64,000 bases of DNA from Methylobacterium sp. E-045 (GTDB lineage: Bacteria; Pseudomonadota; Alphaproteobacteria; Rhizobiales; Beijerinckiaceae). Made by a program: the position numbers and the translations under genes. The stretch's first letter is position 1. Each line of letters opens with the position of its first letter. Positions 20,340 to 29,242 of the stretch are shown one piece after another. Location: the NCBI RefSeq assembly GCF_022829685.1, contig NZ_JAKSYE010000054.1:62001-126000 (forward strand), read 5' to 3'. Under the pieces are notes generated by a model. The model saw only the letters and a list, made by a program, of their open reading frames with translations, was not told where the DNA came from and ran no database searches.

Positions 20340-21167
20340 TCATCCCCGGTCCAGCGCCGCGACGACATCGTCGCGCAGACCGTCTGACATCGCAATGAGG
20401 GCACCGTGAACGGGGTCCGGGCGGTTATAGGTCGTGCGGAGTCCCTTCAGGTCGCTCACCGAGCCGCCGGCCTCGCGCAGGAGCAGATCGGCGCCGGCAA
20501 GATCCCAGTCGCGCGCGTCGGACGAGACCAGACCGACATCGATCGATCCCTCGGCGACCCGCGCCACGCGCAGGGCGAGGGAGGGCACACGCGGGACGAT
20601 CCGGACGTCGAGGGCTTCGCCGTTCGTCGAGCCGCCGCGCGCAAGCTTGTCGATCATCGGTTTGGGTCCCGTCACCTTCGCCCCCGTGAGGACGGCCTGG
20701 TGCGAGACGGACAGCGGCACGCCGTTGCAGGTCGCCCCGCCTCCCGCCACGGCCTCGTAGAAGCGGTCGGTCACCGGCGCGTGGACGAAGCCTAGGATCG
20801 GCTGCCCGCCCGCCAGCAGCGCCACGGAGATCGACCAATCCGGATGGCCGGTGAGGAAGGCCCGCGTCCCGTCGATGGGGTCGACGATCCAGACGAGGTC
20901 CGAGCCGAGCCGGATGGCATCGTCGCTGGTCTCCTCGGACAGCCAGGCCGCCGCCGGCAGGAGCGCGCTGAGGCGGATCTTCAGGAACGTATCCACCGCG
21001 ACGTCGGCTTCCGTCACCGGCGAACCGCCGGCTTTCGACCATGTCCGCGCGGTCGTCTGCGCTCCCGACCTGAAGAAGGGCAGGGCCAGGGACGCCGCCT
21101 CGCGGATCGCCTCCCTCAGGGCGGGAAGAAGCGCCTGGGCGGCTTTGGTCGACATCGTGTCGGACAT
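20340..21167 (-). CDS. CysQ/inositol-monophosphatase family 3'(2'),5'-bisphosphate nucleotidase
   Basis: 275 residues from ATG 21167, with GGAGACG just upstream. Metal-dependent phosphatase of the FIG superfamily: metal-binding motifs SEET near residue 80, DPIDGTRAFLTG near 101, and the C-terminal DWDLAGADLLLREAGG. CysQ-like members hydrolyse 3'-phosphoadenosine 5'-phosphate, a by-product of sulfate metabolism, and others act on inositol or histidinol phosphates. The SPVTEADVAVD segment near residue 53 is typical of CysQ. It is about 7 kb from the cys genes, so a sulfur role is plausible but unproven. Confidence 0.82.
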   Translation of the reverse strand: MSDTMSTKAAQALLPALREAIREAASLALPFFRSGAQTTARTWSKAGGSPVTEADVAVDTFLKIRLSALLPAAAWLSEETSDDAIRLGSDLVWIVDPIDGTRAFLTGHPDWSISVALLAGGQPILGFVHAPVTDRFYEAVAGGGATCNGVPLSVSHQAVLTGAKVTGPKPMIDKLARGGSTNGEALDVRIVPRVPSLALRVARVAEGSIDVGLVSSDARDWDLAGADLLLREAGGSVSDLKGLRTTYNRPDPVHGALIAMSDGLRDDVVAALDRG

Positions 21168-21471
21168 GCGTCTCCGGATCGTCGGTGTTCTGGCGGTGGC
21201 GGTGGCGAATCGGTCTTCCCGGCGCAGGACGGCGCGAGGGATCGATTTCTTTGTAGGGTGCGCCTTCGACACTCACAAGGATCGCGCGCCGGCGATGCCG
21301 GCGGATCCTGACGAATGCGGCAAGGAAATGTTGAGCATTCCGAACGCTTCCCGCCCATCCACTATCGCTTAACTCTGGCTATTAAGCTGGTCTGAGGGGG
21401 TTAGACGCGAATCTGCTTGTCATAAGAGACGGCCCTGAAGAGGCCGATCACACCAACAGGGCGTCGGTCCA
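21168..21471. other. Intergenic region between divergent genes
   Basis: About 304 bp separate the minus-strand phosphatase and the plus-strand hypothetical at 21472. It becomes noticeably AT-richer around 21340-21420, consistent with a promoter region for the rightward gene. No specific operator or RNA is recognised. Confidence 0.35.
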
Positions 21472-22002
21472 ATGAACACTTTCTCAAACATGAACCAGAC
21501 CGAGACAAATGTCGGCATCGTCGCGGAAACATGCGTTCAGGACGGCATCTCGCAGCCGACGATGACGTTCTCTCCGTCGCCGCTTCCGATCACCGGCCGT
21601 GTCTCCGGCGGCACCGAGGCCGTCGGCGTCGCCCTGGCCTTCGCTTCCGAGGACAGCGATGCGTGCGACGAAGACCGCTTCGCGCTCCTCCTGGTGGATG
21701 GCGCCGGCACCACGCTCGGCCGCCTCGGTCCTTACGGAGACGACGACGTCGTGGCGATCTGGCGGGATTGCTCGGCCCGGACGGGACTGCCGCGGATGAT
21801 CGTGCGCGAGGACGGTACCCTCGCCGTCGTCTCGCGCCAGCTCGGCCGGGTCGCCCTCGGCACCACGCGCACCCGCCGCCGCCACGGTCTCCTCAACGGC
21901 CGCCGCCCGCGCTTCCTCGTCCGCCGCAAGACCGGCGTGCTGCCGGTGCGTCCGTTGATCTATCGCGGCGAGAACGAGATCGTTGGCGGCGCCCTGTCCT
22001 GA
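21472..22002 (+). CDS. Conserved hypothetical protein, DUF6101-like (176 aa)
   Basis: 176 residues. After a polar N-terminus, the central part reads as a compact alpha/beta domain (ITGRVSGGTEAVGVALAFA, ALLLVDGAGTTLGRLGPY, VVAIWRDCSARTGLPRMI), and the C-terminus is basic (TRTRRRHGLLNGRRPRFLVRRK). This resembles the DUF6101 family of Hyphomicrobiales proteins; I am not certain of the number. No signal peptide. The basic C-terminus suggests nucleic-acid contact, which is inference. It converges on ubiA with a 13-bp gap. Confidence 0.7.
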   Translation: MNTFSNMNQTETNVGIVAETCVQDGISQPTMTFSPSPLPITGRVSGGTEAVGVALAFASEDSDACDEDRFALLLVDGAGTTLGRLGPYGDDDVVAIWRDCSARTGLPRMIVREDGTLAVVSRQLGRVALGTTRTRRRHGLLNGRRPRFLVRRKTGVLPVRPLIYRGENEIVGGALS

Positions 22003-22015
22003 AACCGGATCGGCC

Positions 22016-22972
22016 TCAGGACAGACCCTGCCAGACGGCATCGGCCACCAGTCCGGCAAAGAGGATCAGGCCGGCATCGCGGTTGGAGCGAAAGAGCGTC
22101 AGGGCCCCGCGCCCGTCGCCGGGTTTCAGACGGACCACCTGCCATCCGAGATGGAGGGCGAAGAGGGCGACGCCGAGGGCGCCCACGGGACCGGCCCCTG
22201 CCAGATACGAGGCGGCGGCGACGGCCGCGACCGAAACGGCGTAGCAGAGGCCGATGGCCGGCCGTAGACCGCGTCCGAACAGGCGGGCCGAGGAGCGGAT
22301 GCCGGCGATTTCGTCATCCTCGATGTCCTGCACCGCATAGATCGTATCGTAGCCGACGACCCACGCCACTGTGCCGGCATAGAGCAGCAGCGCCGGGGCA
22401 CCGAGATCGCCGAAAGCGGCGACCCAGCCCATCAGCGCCCCCCACGAGAAGGCGAGGCCGAGCACCGCCTGGGGCATCGACATCACCCGCTTCATGAACG
22501 GATAGATCGCCACCGGCAGGAGCGACGCCATGCCGACGAGGATGGCGGTGGAGTTGAACTGCAGCAGCACCGCCAGTCCCACCAGAGCCTGCAGCACCAA
22601 AAAGACCGCGGCGGAGCGTGTCCGCACCTGCCCGGAGGGGAGGGGACGCGAGCGCGTGCGCTCCACCTGAGCGTCGAGGTCGCGATCGGCAATGTCGTTG
22701 TAGGTCGAGCCCGCCCCCCTCATGGCGATGGCGCCGATGAGGAACAGGACGAGATGGGCGGGGTCCGGAAACACCCTGTGACCGGCGATCGCGGCGAGGG
22801 CGGCCGACCACCAGCACGGCAGCAGCAGGAGCCACCAGCCTATCGGCCGGTCGATCCGGGCCAGCCTGAGATAGGGGCGCAGGCCGCGCGGGGCGAGGCG
22901 ATCGACCCAGTGCCCGGCAACCGCATCCGCGACCCTGCCATCCGCACCGTGCCGGGAGGTCACGCCCGCCAT
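22016..22972 (-). CDS. ubiA: 4-hydroxybenzoate polyprenyltransferase
   Basis: 318 residues. Integral membrane prenyltransferase that attaches the polyprenyl tail to 4-hydroxybenzoate in ubiquinone synthesis. The two Asp-rich motifs are clear: NDIADRDLDAQVERT near residue 91 and DTIYAVQDIEDDEIAG near 208. RPIGWWLLLLPCWWS at the first membrane helix and eight to nine hydrophobic segments match the family. An upstream Met choice is not decisive; MAGVTSRHG at 22972 is used. It is a stand-alone gene. Confidence 0.93.
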   Translation of the reverse strand: MAGVTSRHGADGRVADAVAGHWVDRLAPRGLRPYLRLARIDRPIGWWLLLLPCWWSAALAAIAGHRVFPDPAHLVLFLIGAIAMRGAGSTYNDIADRDLDAQVERTRSRPLPSGQVRTRSAAVFLVLQALVGLAVLLQFNSTAILVGMASLLPVAIYPFMKRVMSMPQAVLGLAFSWGALMGWVAAFGDLGAPALLLYAGTVAWVVGYDTIYAVQDIEDDEIAGIRSSARLFGRGLRPAIGLCYAVSVAAVAAASYLAGAGPVGALGVALFALHLGWQVVRLKPGDGRGALTLFRSNRDAGLILFAGLVADAVWQGLS

Positions 22973-23010
22973 GCGGAAACGAGGCCGTGGAGCGGCGACT
23001 CAGCCAAGGC

Positions 23011-23478
23011 TCAGAGCGCGCCCTGCGGCATCTTCAGGCTGCCGGTGAGGCCGGGGCCGCCGAGCATGCCGCCACCACCGCCACCGTTCTGGGCCTGTGC
23101 CCGTGCCTGGGCCTCCATCTTCGCGGCCTGGGCGGCGACGCCGCAGATCTTGGTGCGAATGCCGGCGACCTTCATGTGGTCGGCCTTGAAACCTTCGGCG
23201 AAAGAATCGGGGATCGAGCACCATTCCTTATTGGCGGCGATCCACTTGACGCCCTCGTTGCCGTTGGCCTGCAGCTTGCCGAACAGGGCACAGGCTTCGG
23301 CCGGCGTCATCTTCTTCTTCGAGTTCGAGGCGGCATTCGCCTTGGCCACGAGATCCTTGCGCGACTGAAGCGTCTTCTGGATGTCGCCGCATTCCGCGTT
23401 CTGCGCGAAAGCAGGGCCGGCGAGGAGGGCGGAGCCGAGAAGGGCTCCGGCGACCGCCGCGATGGTCTTCGATGACAT
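23011..23478 (-). CDS. Secreted hypothetical protein with glycine-rich tail (155 aa)
   Basis: 155 residues with a classical signal peptide cleaved near AFA-QN (residues 1-26). The mature part has four cysteines (ECGDIQ, EACALF, EWCSIP, KICGVA) that could form two disulfides, a lysine-rich KKKMTPAEACALFGKL segment, and a C-terminal Gly-rich tail. A periplasmic or secreted helical protein is expected. I do not recognise a characterised family. It lies in the same orientation just upstream of ubiA (38-bp gap) and may be cotranscribed with it. Confidence 0.72.
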   Translation of the reverse strand: MSSKTIAAVAGALLGSALLAGPAFAQNAECGDIQKTLQSRKDLVAKANAASNSKKKMTPAEACALFGKLQANGNEGVKWIAANKEWCSIPDSFAEGFKADHMKVAGIRTKICGVAAQAAKMEAQARAQAQNGGGGGGMLGGPGLTGSLKMPQGAL

Positions 23479-23716
23479 TATCTAGGCTTCCCTCTCCCCC
23501 AATCGCCGCCGGTGCCCGGTTCGTGGCCGCCGGAGCGATTGCCTATCCTGCGAGATGTCTCGCCATAGGAATGTGGCGTCTTTCGAGACGTAAACGGGCG
23601 GTAAGAAATGCGCGTGGGGAAACGCCACATAATCCGGCCATGTTGCCCTTCCGCATCACCCCGGCTTCCGCCGCGCGTTGACAGGTGTTGAGCCGCGGGC
23701 GAGACCACCCCGATCC

Positions 23717-24469
23717 ATGGCACATTACGATTTCACCGCCCCGCGCCTCTTCGTCGAGCCCGACCTTCGCGAAGGGACGGTCCTCCCGTTGGAGCGGGCG
23801 CAGGCGAACTACCTGCTGAACGTCCTGCGACGCGGTCCGGACGACCCGGTCCTGGTCTTCAACGGACGCGACGGCGAGTGGCGCACCCGTATCGCCCAGA
23901 ACGGTCGCAAGAGCGCGGAACTCACCGTCGTCGAGCTCCTGCGCCCGCAGCCCGGGCGGGCGGATCTGCACTACCTCTTCGCGCCGCTGAAGACCGCGAG
24001 GCTGGATTATCTGGCCCAGAAGGCGGTGGAGATGGGTGCCGGCACCATCCGACCCGTCTTCACCCGCTACACCCAGGGCGAGCGAATCAACCTGGATCGC
24101 CTGCGCGCCAACGCCATCGAGGCGGCCGAGCAATGCGGCATCCTGGCGATTCCCGATCTCCCCGATGCGGTCCGGCTCCCCGTCGCCCTGGCGGAGCTCG
24201 CCCCCGCCCGGCTCCTCGTCTTTTGCGACGAAGACGCCCCCGTCACCGACCCGATCGCGGCTCTTCGGGGAGCGGCGGACCCGGCGGCGCCACCGCCGCT
24301 CGCCGTACTGATCGGGCCCGAGGGCGGGTTCTCGCCCGAGGAGAGGGACATGATCGCGGCCCGGCCGAACACCGTGGCCCTGTCGCTCGGACCACGCATC
24401 CTGCGCGCGGACACCGCCGCCGTGGTGGCACTAGCTCTGGTACAGTCTGTGCTCGGCGACACACGCTGA
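23717..24469 (+). CDS. rsmE: 16S rRNA m3U1498 methyltransferase
   Basis: 250 residues from ATG 23717; the extra frame upstream is not conserved in character. SPOUT-class methyltransferase that modifies U1498 of 16S rRNA with S-adenosylmethionine. The N-terminal PUA-like part begins APRLFVEPDL and LERAQANYLLNVLRR; the C-terminal knotted domain has LIGPEGGFSPEERD and LSLGPRILRADTA, the SAM-binding signature. It starts divergently from the secreted protein gene at 23478 and precedes gshA by 130 bp. Confidence 0.94.
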   Translation: MAHYDFTAPRLFVEPDLREGTVLPLERAQANYLLNVLRRGPDDPVLVFNGRDGEWRTRIAQNGRKSAELTVVELLRPQPGRADLHYLFAPLKTARLDYLAQKAVEMGAGTIRPVFTRYTQGERINLDRLRANAIEAAEQCGILAIPDLPDAVRLPVALAELAPARLLVFCDEDAPVTDPIAALRGAADPAAPPPLAVLIGPEGGFSPEERDMIAARPNTVALSLGPRILRADTAAVVALALVQSVLGDTR

Positions 24470-24599
24470 GCGGGCCTCCCGTGGCCTACGTTGTTCCGAC
24501 CTCGCCGCTGGACTAAGGAGTCGCCATCTCTTCAGGAGGCACCTCCGCTGCGGTCCGGCGCGCCTCTCATCACAAACGACCTTCACCACGAGGCAGCGC

Positions 24600-25967
24600 A
24601 TGGCGCGCGATACGTCCGACACCACACCGCTGACGAAGCGGGACGAGCTGATCGCGTGGTTCGCCGACGGCGAGAAACCGCGCGAGAGCTTCGCCGTTGG
24701 TACCGAGCACGAGAAGGTTCCATTCTATCGCGACGGCAACAGCCCTGTCCCCTACGAAGGCGAGACCGGCATCCGCGCCCTGCTCGAGGGCGTGGCGCGC
24801 GAGACCGGCTGGGAGGCGATCGAGGATGCGGGCCACCTGATCGGCCTCGCCGGCGGGGATGGCGGCGCGATTTCACTCGAGCCCGGCGGGCAGTTCGAAC
24901 TGTCCGGCGCGCCGCTCCCGGACGTCCACGCCACCGAGCGTGAGCTGCGCCGGCATCTCGAAGCCACCGCGCGGGCCGCCGATCCCCTCGGCATCGGCTT
25001 CCTCGACCTCGGCATGAGCCCGAAATGGACCCGCGAGGGCACGCCGGTCATGCCCAAGAGCCGCTACAAGATCATGGCGGGCTACATGCCGAAGGTCGGA
25101 AGCCTCGGCCTCGACATGATGCTGCGCACCGCCACCGTCCAGGTGAATCTCGACTTCTCCTCCGAGGCCGACATGGCGGCGAAGATGCGGGTCGCCCTCG
25201 CACTGCAGCCGGTGGCGACGGCGCTCTTCGCCAATTCCCCGTTTACCGATGGCCGCCCCAACGGCTTCCTCTCCCGCCGCTCCGAGATCTGGCGCGACAC
25301 CGACGCCGACCGGACCGGCATGCTGCCCCGCGCCTTCGAGGCCGGATTCGGCTACGAGGCCTATGTCGACTGGCTGCTCGACATGCCGATGTATTTCGTC
25401 AAGCGCGGCGAGACCTATCACGACGTCAGCGGCGCCTCGTTCCGCGACCTCATGGACGGACGCCTCGCAGCCCTTCCCGGCGAGCGGGCCACGATGTCCG
25501 ACTGGGCCAACCACGCCTCCACCGCTTTCCCCGAGGTGAGGCTGAAGCGCTACATCGAGATGCGCGGTTCGGATGTGGGCGGCGCGGACATGATTGTCGC
25601 GCAGGCGGCGTTCTGGGTCGGCCTTCTCTACGACGAGGCCGGGCTCGCGGCCGCCTGGGACATCGCCAAGGCCTGGAGCGACTCCGAGCGGGAATGCCTG
25701 CGCGCCATGGTTCCGCGCCTCGGCCTTGCCACGCCGATCGCAGGCCGCAGTCTCGGGACCGTGGCGGCGGAAGCCTTGGCCATCGCCCGCAAGGGTCTCG
25801 AAGCGCGCGGCCGCCGCGACGAGCAGGGGCGCGACGAGACGCACTATCTGCAACCGCTCGAAGGCATCGTCGCCAGTGGCCGCTCGCGGGCGGAGGACAG
25901 GCTCGCCGATTACGAAGGTCCGTGGCGGCGCACGGTGGAGCCAGCCTTCACCGAATGCGTATTCTGA
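24600..25967 (+). CDS. gshA: Glutamate-cysteine ligase (plant/alphaproteobacterial type)
   Basis: 455 residues from ATG 24600. First enzyme of glutathione synthesis: joins glutamate and cysteine using ATP. It is the plant-like GCS2-type form, with FAVGTEHEKVPFY at residues 31-43, the ATP-site SLEPGGQFELSG near 92, MGYMPK-like AGYMPKVGSLGLDMM near 160, and RTATVQVNLDFSSE. Length matches the alphaproteobacterial enzyme. Cytoplasmic. Glutathione here also supports formaldehyde or redox detoxification in methylotrophs, which is inference from taxon. Confidence 0.94.
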   Translation: MARDTSDTTPLTKRDELIAWFADGEKPRESFAVGTEHEKVPFYRDGNSPVPYEGETGIRALLEGVARETGWEAIEDAGHLIGLAGGDGGAISLEPGGQFELSGAPLPDVHATERELRRHLEATARAADPLGIGFLDLGMSPKWTREGTPVMPKSRYKIMAGYMPKVGSLGLDMMLRTATVQVNLDFSSEADMAAKMRVALALQPVATALFANSPFTDGRPNGFLSRRSEIWRDTDADRTGMLPRAFEAGFGYEAYVDWLLDMPMYFVKRGETYHDVSGASFRDLMDGRLAALPGERATMSDWANHASTAFPEVRLKRYIEMRGSDVGGADMIVAQAAFWVGLLYDEAGLAAAWDIAKAWSDSERECLRAMVPRLGLATPIAGRSLGTVAAEALAIARKGLEARGRRDEQGRDETHYLQPLEGIVASGRSRAEDRLADYEGPWRRTVEPAFTECVF

Positions 25968-26119
25968 AGAGACGCTATTGACTATGAAACCATGTCGCCG
26001 CGCCGCGACAATTGTGCCGGGGCACACGTTCAGCCGATAGTGCCTCGTCTGTTCCGGAACGGTTCATCCGAGATAGTGTTTTAACGGATCAGGTTTACTC
26101 GATTTAGGAGATCGCACGC

Positions 26120-26512
26120 ATGTCGCGCATCATGTCCCTGGTCCTTGCCGGTTCGACCGCCGTCGGTCTGGCGGCAGCTCCTCTCTCCGGCGCACAGGCC
26201 GCCCCGATGCCCGCGCTGACATCGGCGCAGGTCGCCGGCAGCGGTTCGGCGGTGGAGACCGTGCGCTACGGCCGTTACTACGGCGGCGGCTACGGCTACC
26301 GCCGCGGCTATTACGGCGGCGGCTATCGCCGTGGCCCCGGGATCGGTGGGGCCCTCGCGGCGGGTGCGGCCCTCGGCATCATCGGCGGTGCCATCGCGGC
26401 GAGCCAGGCTCCCCGCTACGGCTATTACGAGGGCGGCTACGCACCTGCCTACGGGTATGCCCCGGCCTATGGCTACGCCCCGGCCTACGGCTATCCTGCC
26501 TACGGCTACTAA
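26120..26512 (+). CDS. Secreted Gly/Tyr-rich protein with APAYGY repeats (130 aa)
   Basis: 130 residues with a signal peptide (to about SGAQA, residue 27). The middle is YGGGYGYRRGYYGGGYRRG followed by a Gly/Ala-rich hydrophobic stretch (GGALAAGAALGIIGGAIAAS), which could be a glycine-zipper-like segment. The C-terminus carries three APAYGY units in tandem at about residues 112-126. Such proteins are common in Methylobacterium and are exported or outer-membrane associated; function unknown. The terminator at 26538 ends its transcript. Confidence 0.72.
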   Translation: MSRIMSLVLAGSTAVGLAAAPLSGAQAAPMPALTSAQVAGSGSAVETVRYGRYYGGGYGYRRGYYGGGYRRGPGIGGALAAGAALGIIGGAIAASQAPRYGYYEGGYAPAYGYAPAYGYAPAYGYPAYGY

Positions 26513-26537
26513 CGTCATCTACAGAACTCCGTCTCCG

Positions 26538-26573
26538 GCCCCGCTCCAGGTTCCAGCCTCGGGCGGGGCTTTT
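26538..26573 (+). terminator. Rho-independent terminator
   Basis: Stem GCCCCGC (26538-26544) / GCGGGGC (26563-26569) followed by TTTT, 26 bp after the stop of the Gly/Tyr-rich protein gene. It ends 18 bp before the TusA-like gene, so readthrough could reach that gene. Confidence 0.75.
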
Positions 26574-26590
26574 CGTATCGCGGGGCAGAC

Positions 26591-26827
26591 ATGACCGACG
26601 CGTCGCCCGTCCTCGATCTCAGCGGCCTGAAATGCCCCCTGCCGGTGCTGCGCACCCGCAAGGCCATGCGTGGCCTGGAGGCCGGGGCGGTGCTGACCGT
26701 CCTCTGCACCGACCCGGTCTCGGTGATCGACATCCCCCATCTCGTCACCCAGGAGGGTGACCGTCTCGTGGCTCAGGGTCGGGACGACGGCGTCTTCAGC
26801 TTCACCATCGAGAAAGGCGGCGCCTGA
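26591..26827 (+). CDS. TusA/SirA-family sulfurtransferase
   Basis: 78 residues. Small IF3-like fold protein of the TusA/YeeD/SirA family with the conserved LDLSGLKCPLPVLRTRKAM near the N-terminus; Cys14 in CPxP is the persulfide-carrying residue. The family relays sulfur for tRNA 2-thiouridine, molybdopterin or sulfur oxidation. Which partner applies here is not visible; no sulfurtransferase partner gene is adjacent. Cytoplasmic. Confidence 0.88.
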   Translation: MTDASPVLDLSGLKCPLPVLRTRKAMRGLEAGAVLTVLCTDPVSVIDIPHLVTQEGDRLVAQGRDDGVFSFTIEKGGA

Positions 26828-26937
26828 AAACGCGTTCATTCCGCGCCGTCTTCGCCTCAATGATGCGGCAACTCGCGGTTAGGTGATCCCGAAGAAGGCC
26901 GCGCGACCGCCCGCGGCCGGAAGACGGGAACGACTAT

Positions 26938-27510
26938 ATGGCGCCGGTGATCCGTGGCACCCGCATCCTGCACGATGGCTGGAGCCGTTTTCTCGTGGCC
27001 GAAGTCACGATGCCGGACGGCACGCGCCTGACCCGCGAGATCGAGGATCACGGCCGCGCGGTCGCGGTGCTGCCCTATGATCCCGAGCGCCGCGTGGCCC
27101 TGCTGGTGGAGCAGTTCCGGCCCCCCACCTTCTTTGCCGCCGGCACCCTGTCGCTCCTCGAAGTCCCGGCCGGGCTCCTCGACGAATCCGAGCCCGAGGA
27201 CGGCGCCCGCCGCGAGGCCTTCGAGGAGACCGGCGTCCGCCTCGGCGCCCTCGAACGTCTGACGACCGGCTGGTCCATGCCCGGCATCTCCACAGAGCAG
27301 ATGGATCTCTTCCTCGGCGCCTATACCGCCGCCGACCGCTCCGGCCCCGGCGGCGGCCTCGCCGACGAGCACGAGACCATCACCGTCCACGAGATGCCCC
27401 TCGCCACCTTCGCCGCCATGAGCGACCGGGGCGAGATCACCGACATGAAGACCTTGCTGCTGCTCTTCGCCCTGCGGCTGCGTCGGCCGGAGCTGTTTGC
27501 GGAGGCGTAA
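26938..27510 (+). CDS. NUDIX hydrolase, ADP-ribose pyrophosphatase-like
   Basis: 190 residues. The Nudix box GLLDESEPEDGARREAFEE (followed by TG) is complete near residue 80, with a preceding TLSLLEVPAG and a following GWSMPGISTEQMDLF, which is the pattern of the ADP-ribose diphosphatase (NudF-like) subgroup: residues after the box contain the extra substrate-binding acid. It hydrolyses ADP-ribose or related nucleoside diphosphates. Cytoplasmic and stand-alone. Substrate specificity is inferred from the subgroup and is not certain. Confidence 0.86.
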   Translation: MAPVIRGTRILHDGWSRFLVAEVTMPDGTRLTREIEDHGRAVAVLPYDPERRVALLVEQFRPPTFFAAGTLSLLEVPAGLLDESEPEDGARREAFEETGVRLGALERLTTGWSMPGISTEQMDLFLGAYTAADRSGPGGGLADEHETITVHEMPLATFAAMSDRGEITDMKTLLLLFALRLRRPELFAEA

Positions 27511-27611
27511 GGGGAATGGCGGTGGTGAAGGGACTCCTCTGTCCGATGATCGCCCGCTTCGAAAATGACGACGGCACGATCGACGCCCCGCCAAAAGACC
27601 GCCTGCCACGA

Positions 27612-27980
27612 ATGGCGTCGGCGAAGTTCATGATGTCGCTCGACGTGCTCGTACTGGCCTCATCGGTACTGATGATCGCCAATGGCGGTGCTGCGATGGC
27701 CGAAAGTGGCAGGGATTCATCGGCACCCATCAGCGACCGACCGGCGTGTCCGGGCGACTTTCACAATGAGGCGACACCACGCTTCCGAGCTCTTTCCGCT
27801 TGTCGTGCGGCAGAGGCGGGACCGGAGCAGGACCGACTGTGCCGACCGTTTCACTCCATCGCGGGTAGCATGTGGCGCCAGTACGACGGGCCGGTCCTCG
27901 GCACGCCGCGTGAATACGAACTACCGGGGACTTGGAAGGACTTCACAATGATCCTCTGCAATATAAGCGAAATTTGGTAG
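27612..27980 (+). CDS. Secreted or membrane-anchored hypothetical protein (122 aa)
   Basis: 122 residues if translation begins at ATG 27612, which gives a signal peptide (LDVLVLASSVLMIANGGAAMA). An alternative start at 27516 adds 32 residues without export character. The mature part has four cysteines (PACPGD, SACRAAE, RLCRPF, ILCNIS), a pattern of a small exported disulfide protein. Composition is less biased than neighbours and the end is AT-richer, hinting at acquired DNA. It lies near the converging LacI gene. Family unknown. Confidence 0.45.
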   Translation: MASAKFMMSLDVLVLASSVLMIANGGAAMAESGRDSSAPISDRPACPGDFHNEATPRFRALSACRAAEAGPEQDRLCRPFHSIAGSMWRQYDGPVLGTPREYELPGTWKDFTMILCNISEIW

Positions 27981-28122
27981 CTTTCGGCACCTGAAAGACC
28001 TCGCTGACCCTGCTTGATCTTTGAGATTTTGGATCGATCTCCCCTCTCGGCTTCCAGTGAGAAAGTTCGGTCGACGGCAACCGAGCCACCAACAACTCAT
28101 TCAGACTTGTCCCACCACCACG

Positions 28123-29106
28123 TCACGTTCTCGACGAAGACCCCCGCACCACCAGCCGCCCGCTCAGGACGACCTTGCGGATCGGCTGGTCCGGCGCCTT
28201 CAGGCGGTCGAACAGGAGCGACATGGCCTGGGCGCCGATCTCGGCGACGGGTTGCTCGATCACCGTGAGGCCGGGTTCGACGAGGTCGGTCCAGGAATCG
28301 TTGTCGAACCCGGCAAGGCCGAGATCGTCCGGTACGCCGAGGCCCGCCGTCCGGGCGGCGCGCACCGCCCCCATCAGCATCAGCCCGTTGGAGAGAATCA
28401 GCGCGTCGGGCGGCGTCGCCTCCGAGAGCCAGCGGCCGACGCTCGCTTCGGACGCGGCGGCGTTGGGTGGCGCCGAGCGCATGTCGGGCACGAGGCCCGC
28501 GCGCCGGATCGCCGTCTCGTAGCCGGCCCGGCGTTCCTGGGCGGTGGACGAGGTGGAGCCGAACAGGCCGCCGATCCGCCGGTAGCCGCGCCCGATCAGG
28601 TGGTCCACGAGGAGGGATGCGGCGGCCCCGTTGTCGAGGACGACGCTGTCATGGGTGCCGGGCGGCCCGGTCCTGTCGATGAAGACGACGGGGACGTCGA
28701 GGTCGCGGGCGGCGAGCCTGTCCGCCGTGATCCGCGTCGGCGCGAAGATCACGCCGGTGACGCGCTCCTCCTCCATCAGCCGGAGATACATCGCCTCGCG
28801 GTCGGGATCCTCGTCGGTGTTGCACAGGATCAGCCGCATGCCGGCCGCATAGGCCGCGTCCTCGACGGCGCGGCTCACCGCCGTGAAGAACGGGTTGCGG
28901 ATGTCGGCGACGATCAGGCCGATCGTCCGGGTCGATTGCGAGCGCAGGCGCCGCGCCGAGAGGTTCGGGCGGTAGCCGGTGAGGCGCACGGCCTCCTCCA
29001 CCTGGCGCTTCAAGGCCTCGCTGACGGGCCCGCGCCCGAGGGCGCGGGAGACCGTCGCGGTGGAAACGCCGGCGGCGCGGGCGACGTCGCGGATGCCGAT
29101 CGTCAT
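28123..29106 (-). CDS. LacI-family regulator of the fructose PTS operon (FruR-like)
   Basis: 327 residues. The N-terminal helix-turn-helix reads IRDVARAAGVSTATVSRAL, followed by the hinge and a periplasmic-binding-like ligand domain (IGLIVADIRNPFF, GVIFAPT, VVFIDRTG). It is divergent from fruB, and two ACGTTTTCA-type palindromes lie in the shared 165-bp region, so it almost certainly represses fruBKA and responds to fructose 1-phosphate or fructose 1,6-bisphosphate. It is functionally like FruR/Cra but local. The name is an inference from position and operators. Confidence 0.85.
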   Translation of the reverse strand: MTIGIRDVARAAGVSTATVSRALGRGPVSEALKRQVEEAVRLTGYRPNLSARRLRSQSTRTIGLIVADIRNPFFTAVSRAVEDAAYAAGMRLILCNTDEDPDREAMYLRLMEEERVTGVIFAPTRITADRLAARDLDVPVVFIDRTGPPGTHDSVVLDNGAAASLLVDHLIGRGYRRIGGLFGSTSSTAQERRAGYETAIRRAGLVPDMRSAPPNAAASEASVGRWLSEATPPDALILSNGLMLMGAVRAARTAGLGVPDDLGLAGFDNDSWTDLVEPGLTVIEQPVAEIGAQAMSLLFDRLKAPDQPIRKVVLSGRLVVRGSSSRT

Positions 29107-29125
29107 GGAATCGGCCTCACCGGAC

Positions 29126-29139
29126 AGGAAACGTTTTCA
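29126..29139. promoter_or_regulatory. FruR-like operator, regulator-proximal
   Basis: AGGAAACGTTTTCA is a two-mismatch copy of the perfect palindrome at 29226-29241. It lies 20 bp upstream of the regulator start, where binding would autoregulate the lacI-type gene. Confidence 0.65.
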
Positions 29140-29213
29140 GCATCATGATGACGTTCTTGCACTCCCATCCACGGGCGACAAGGCGACACAATGAATTATT
29201 TCACCGGAGATCG

Positions 29214-29242
29214 TTGACAGAAGCGATGAAAACGTTTTCATT
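29214..29242 (+). promoter_or_regulatory. fruB promoter with perfect FruR-like operator
   Basis: -35 TTGACA at 29214-29219; the -10 (TTCATT, 29237-29242) is weak. Between and over it lies a perfect 16-bp palindrome, ATGAAAACGTTTTCAT, at 29226-29241. The GAAAACGTTTTC core is the usual LacI-family FruR operator type. The site covers the -10 region, so repression by steric block is expected. It sits 31 bp before the fruB start. Confidence 0.75.

Noticed and set aside
23571..23630. 9-bp inverted repeat (ATGTGGCGT / ACGCCACAT) about 42 bp apart upstream of rsmE
   Set aside because: Could be an RNA leader, but no riboswitch class fits and the spacing is long; not called a feature.
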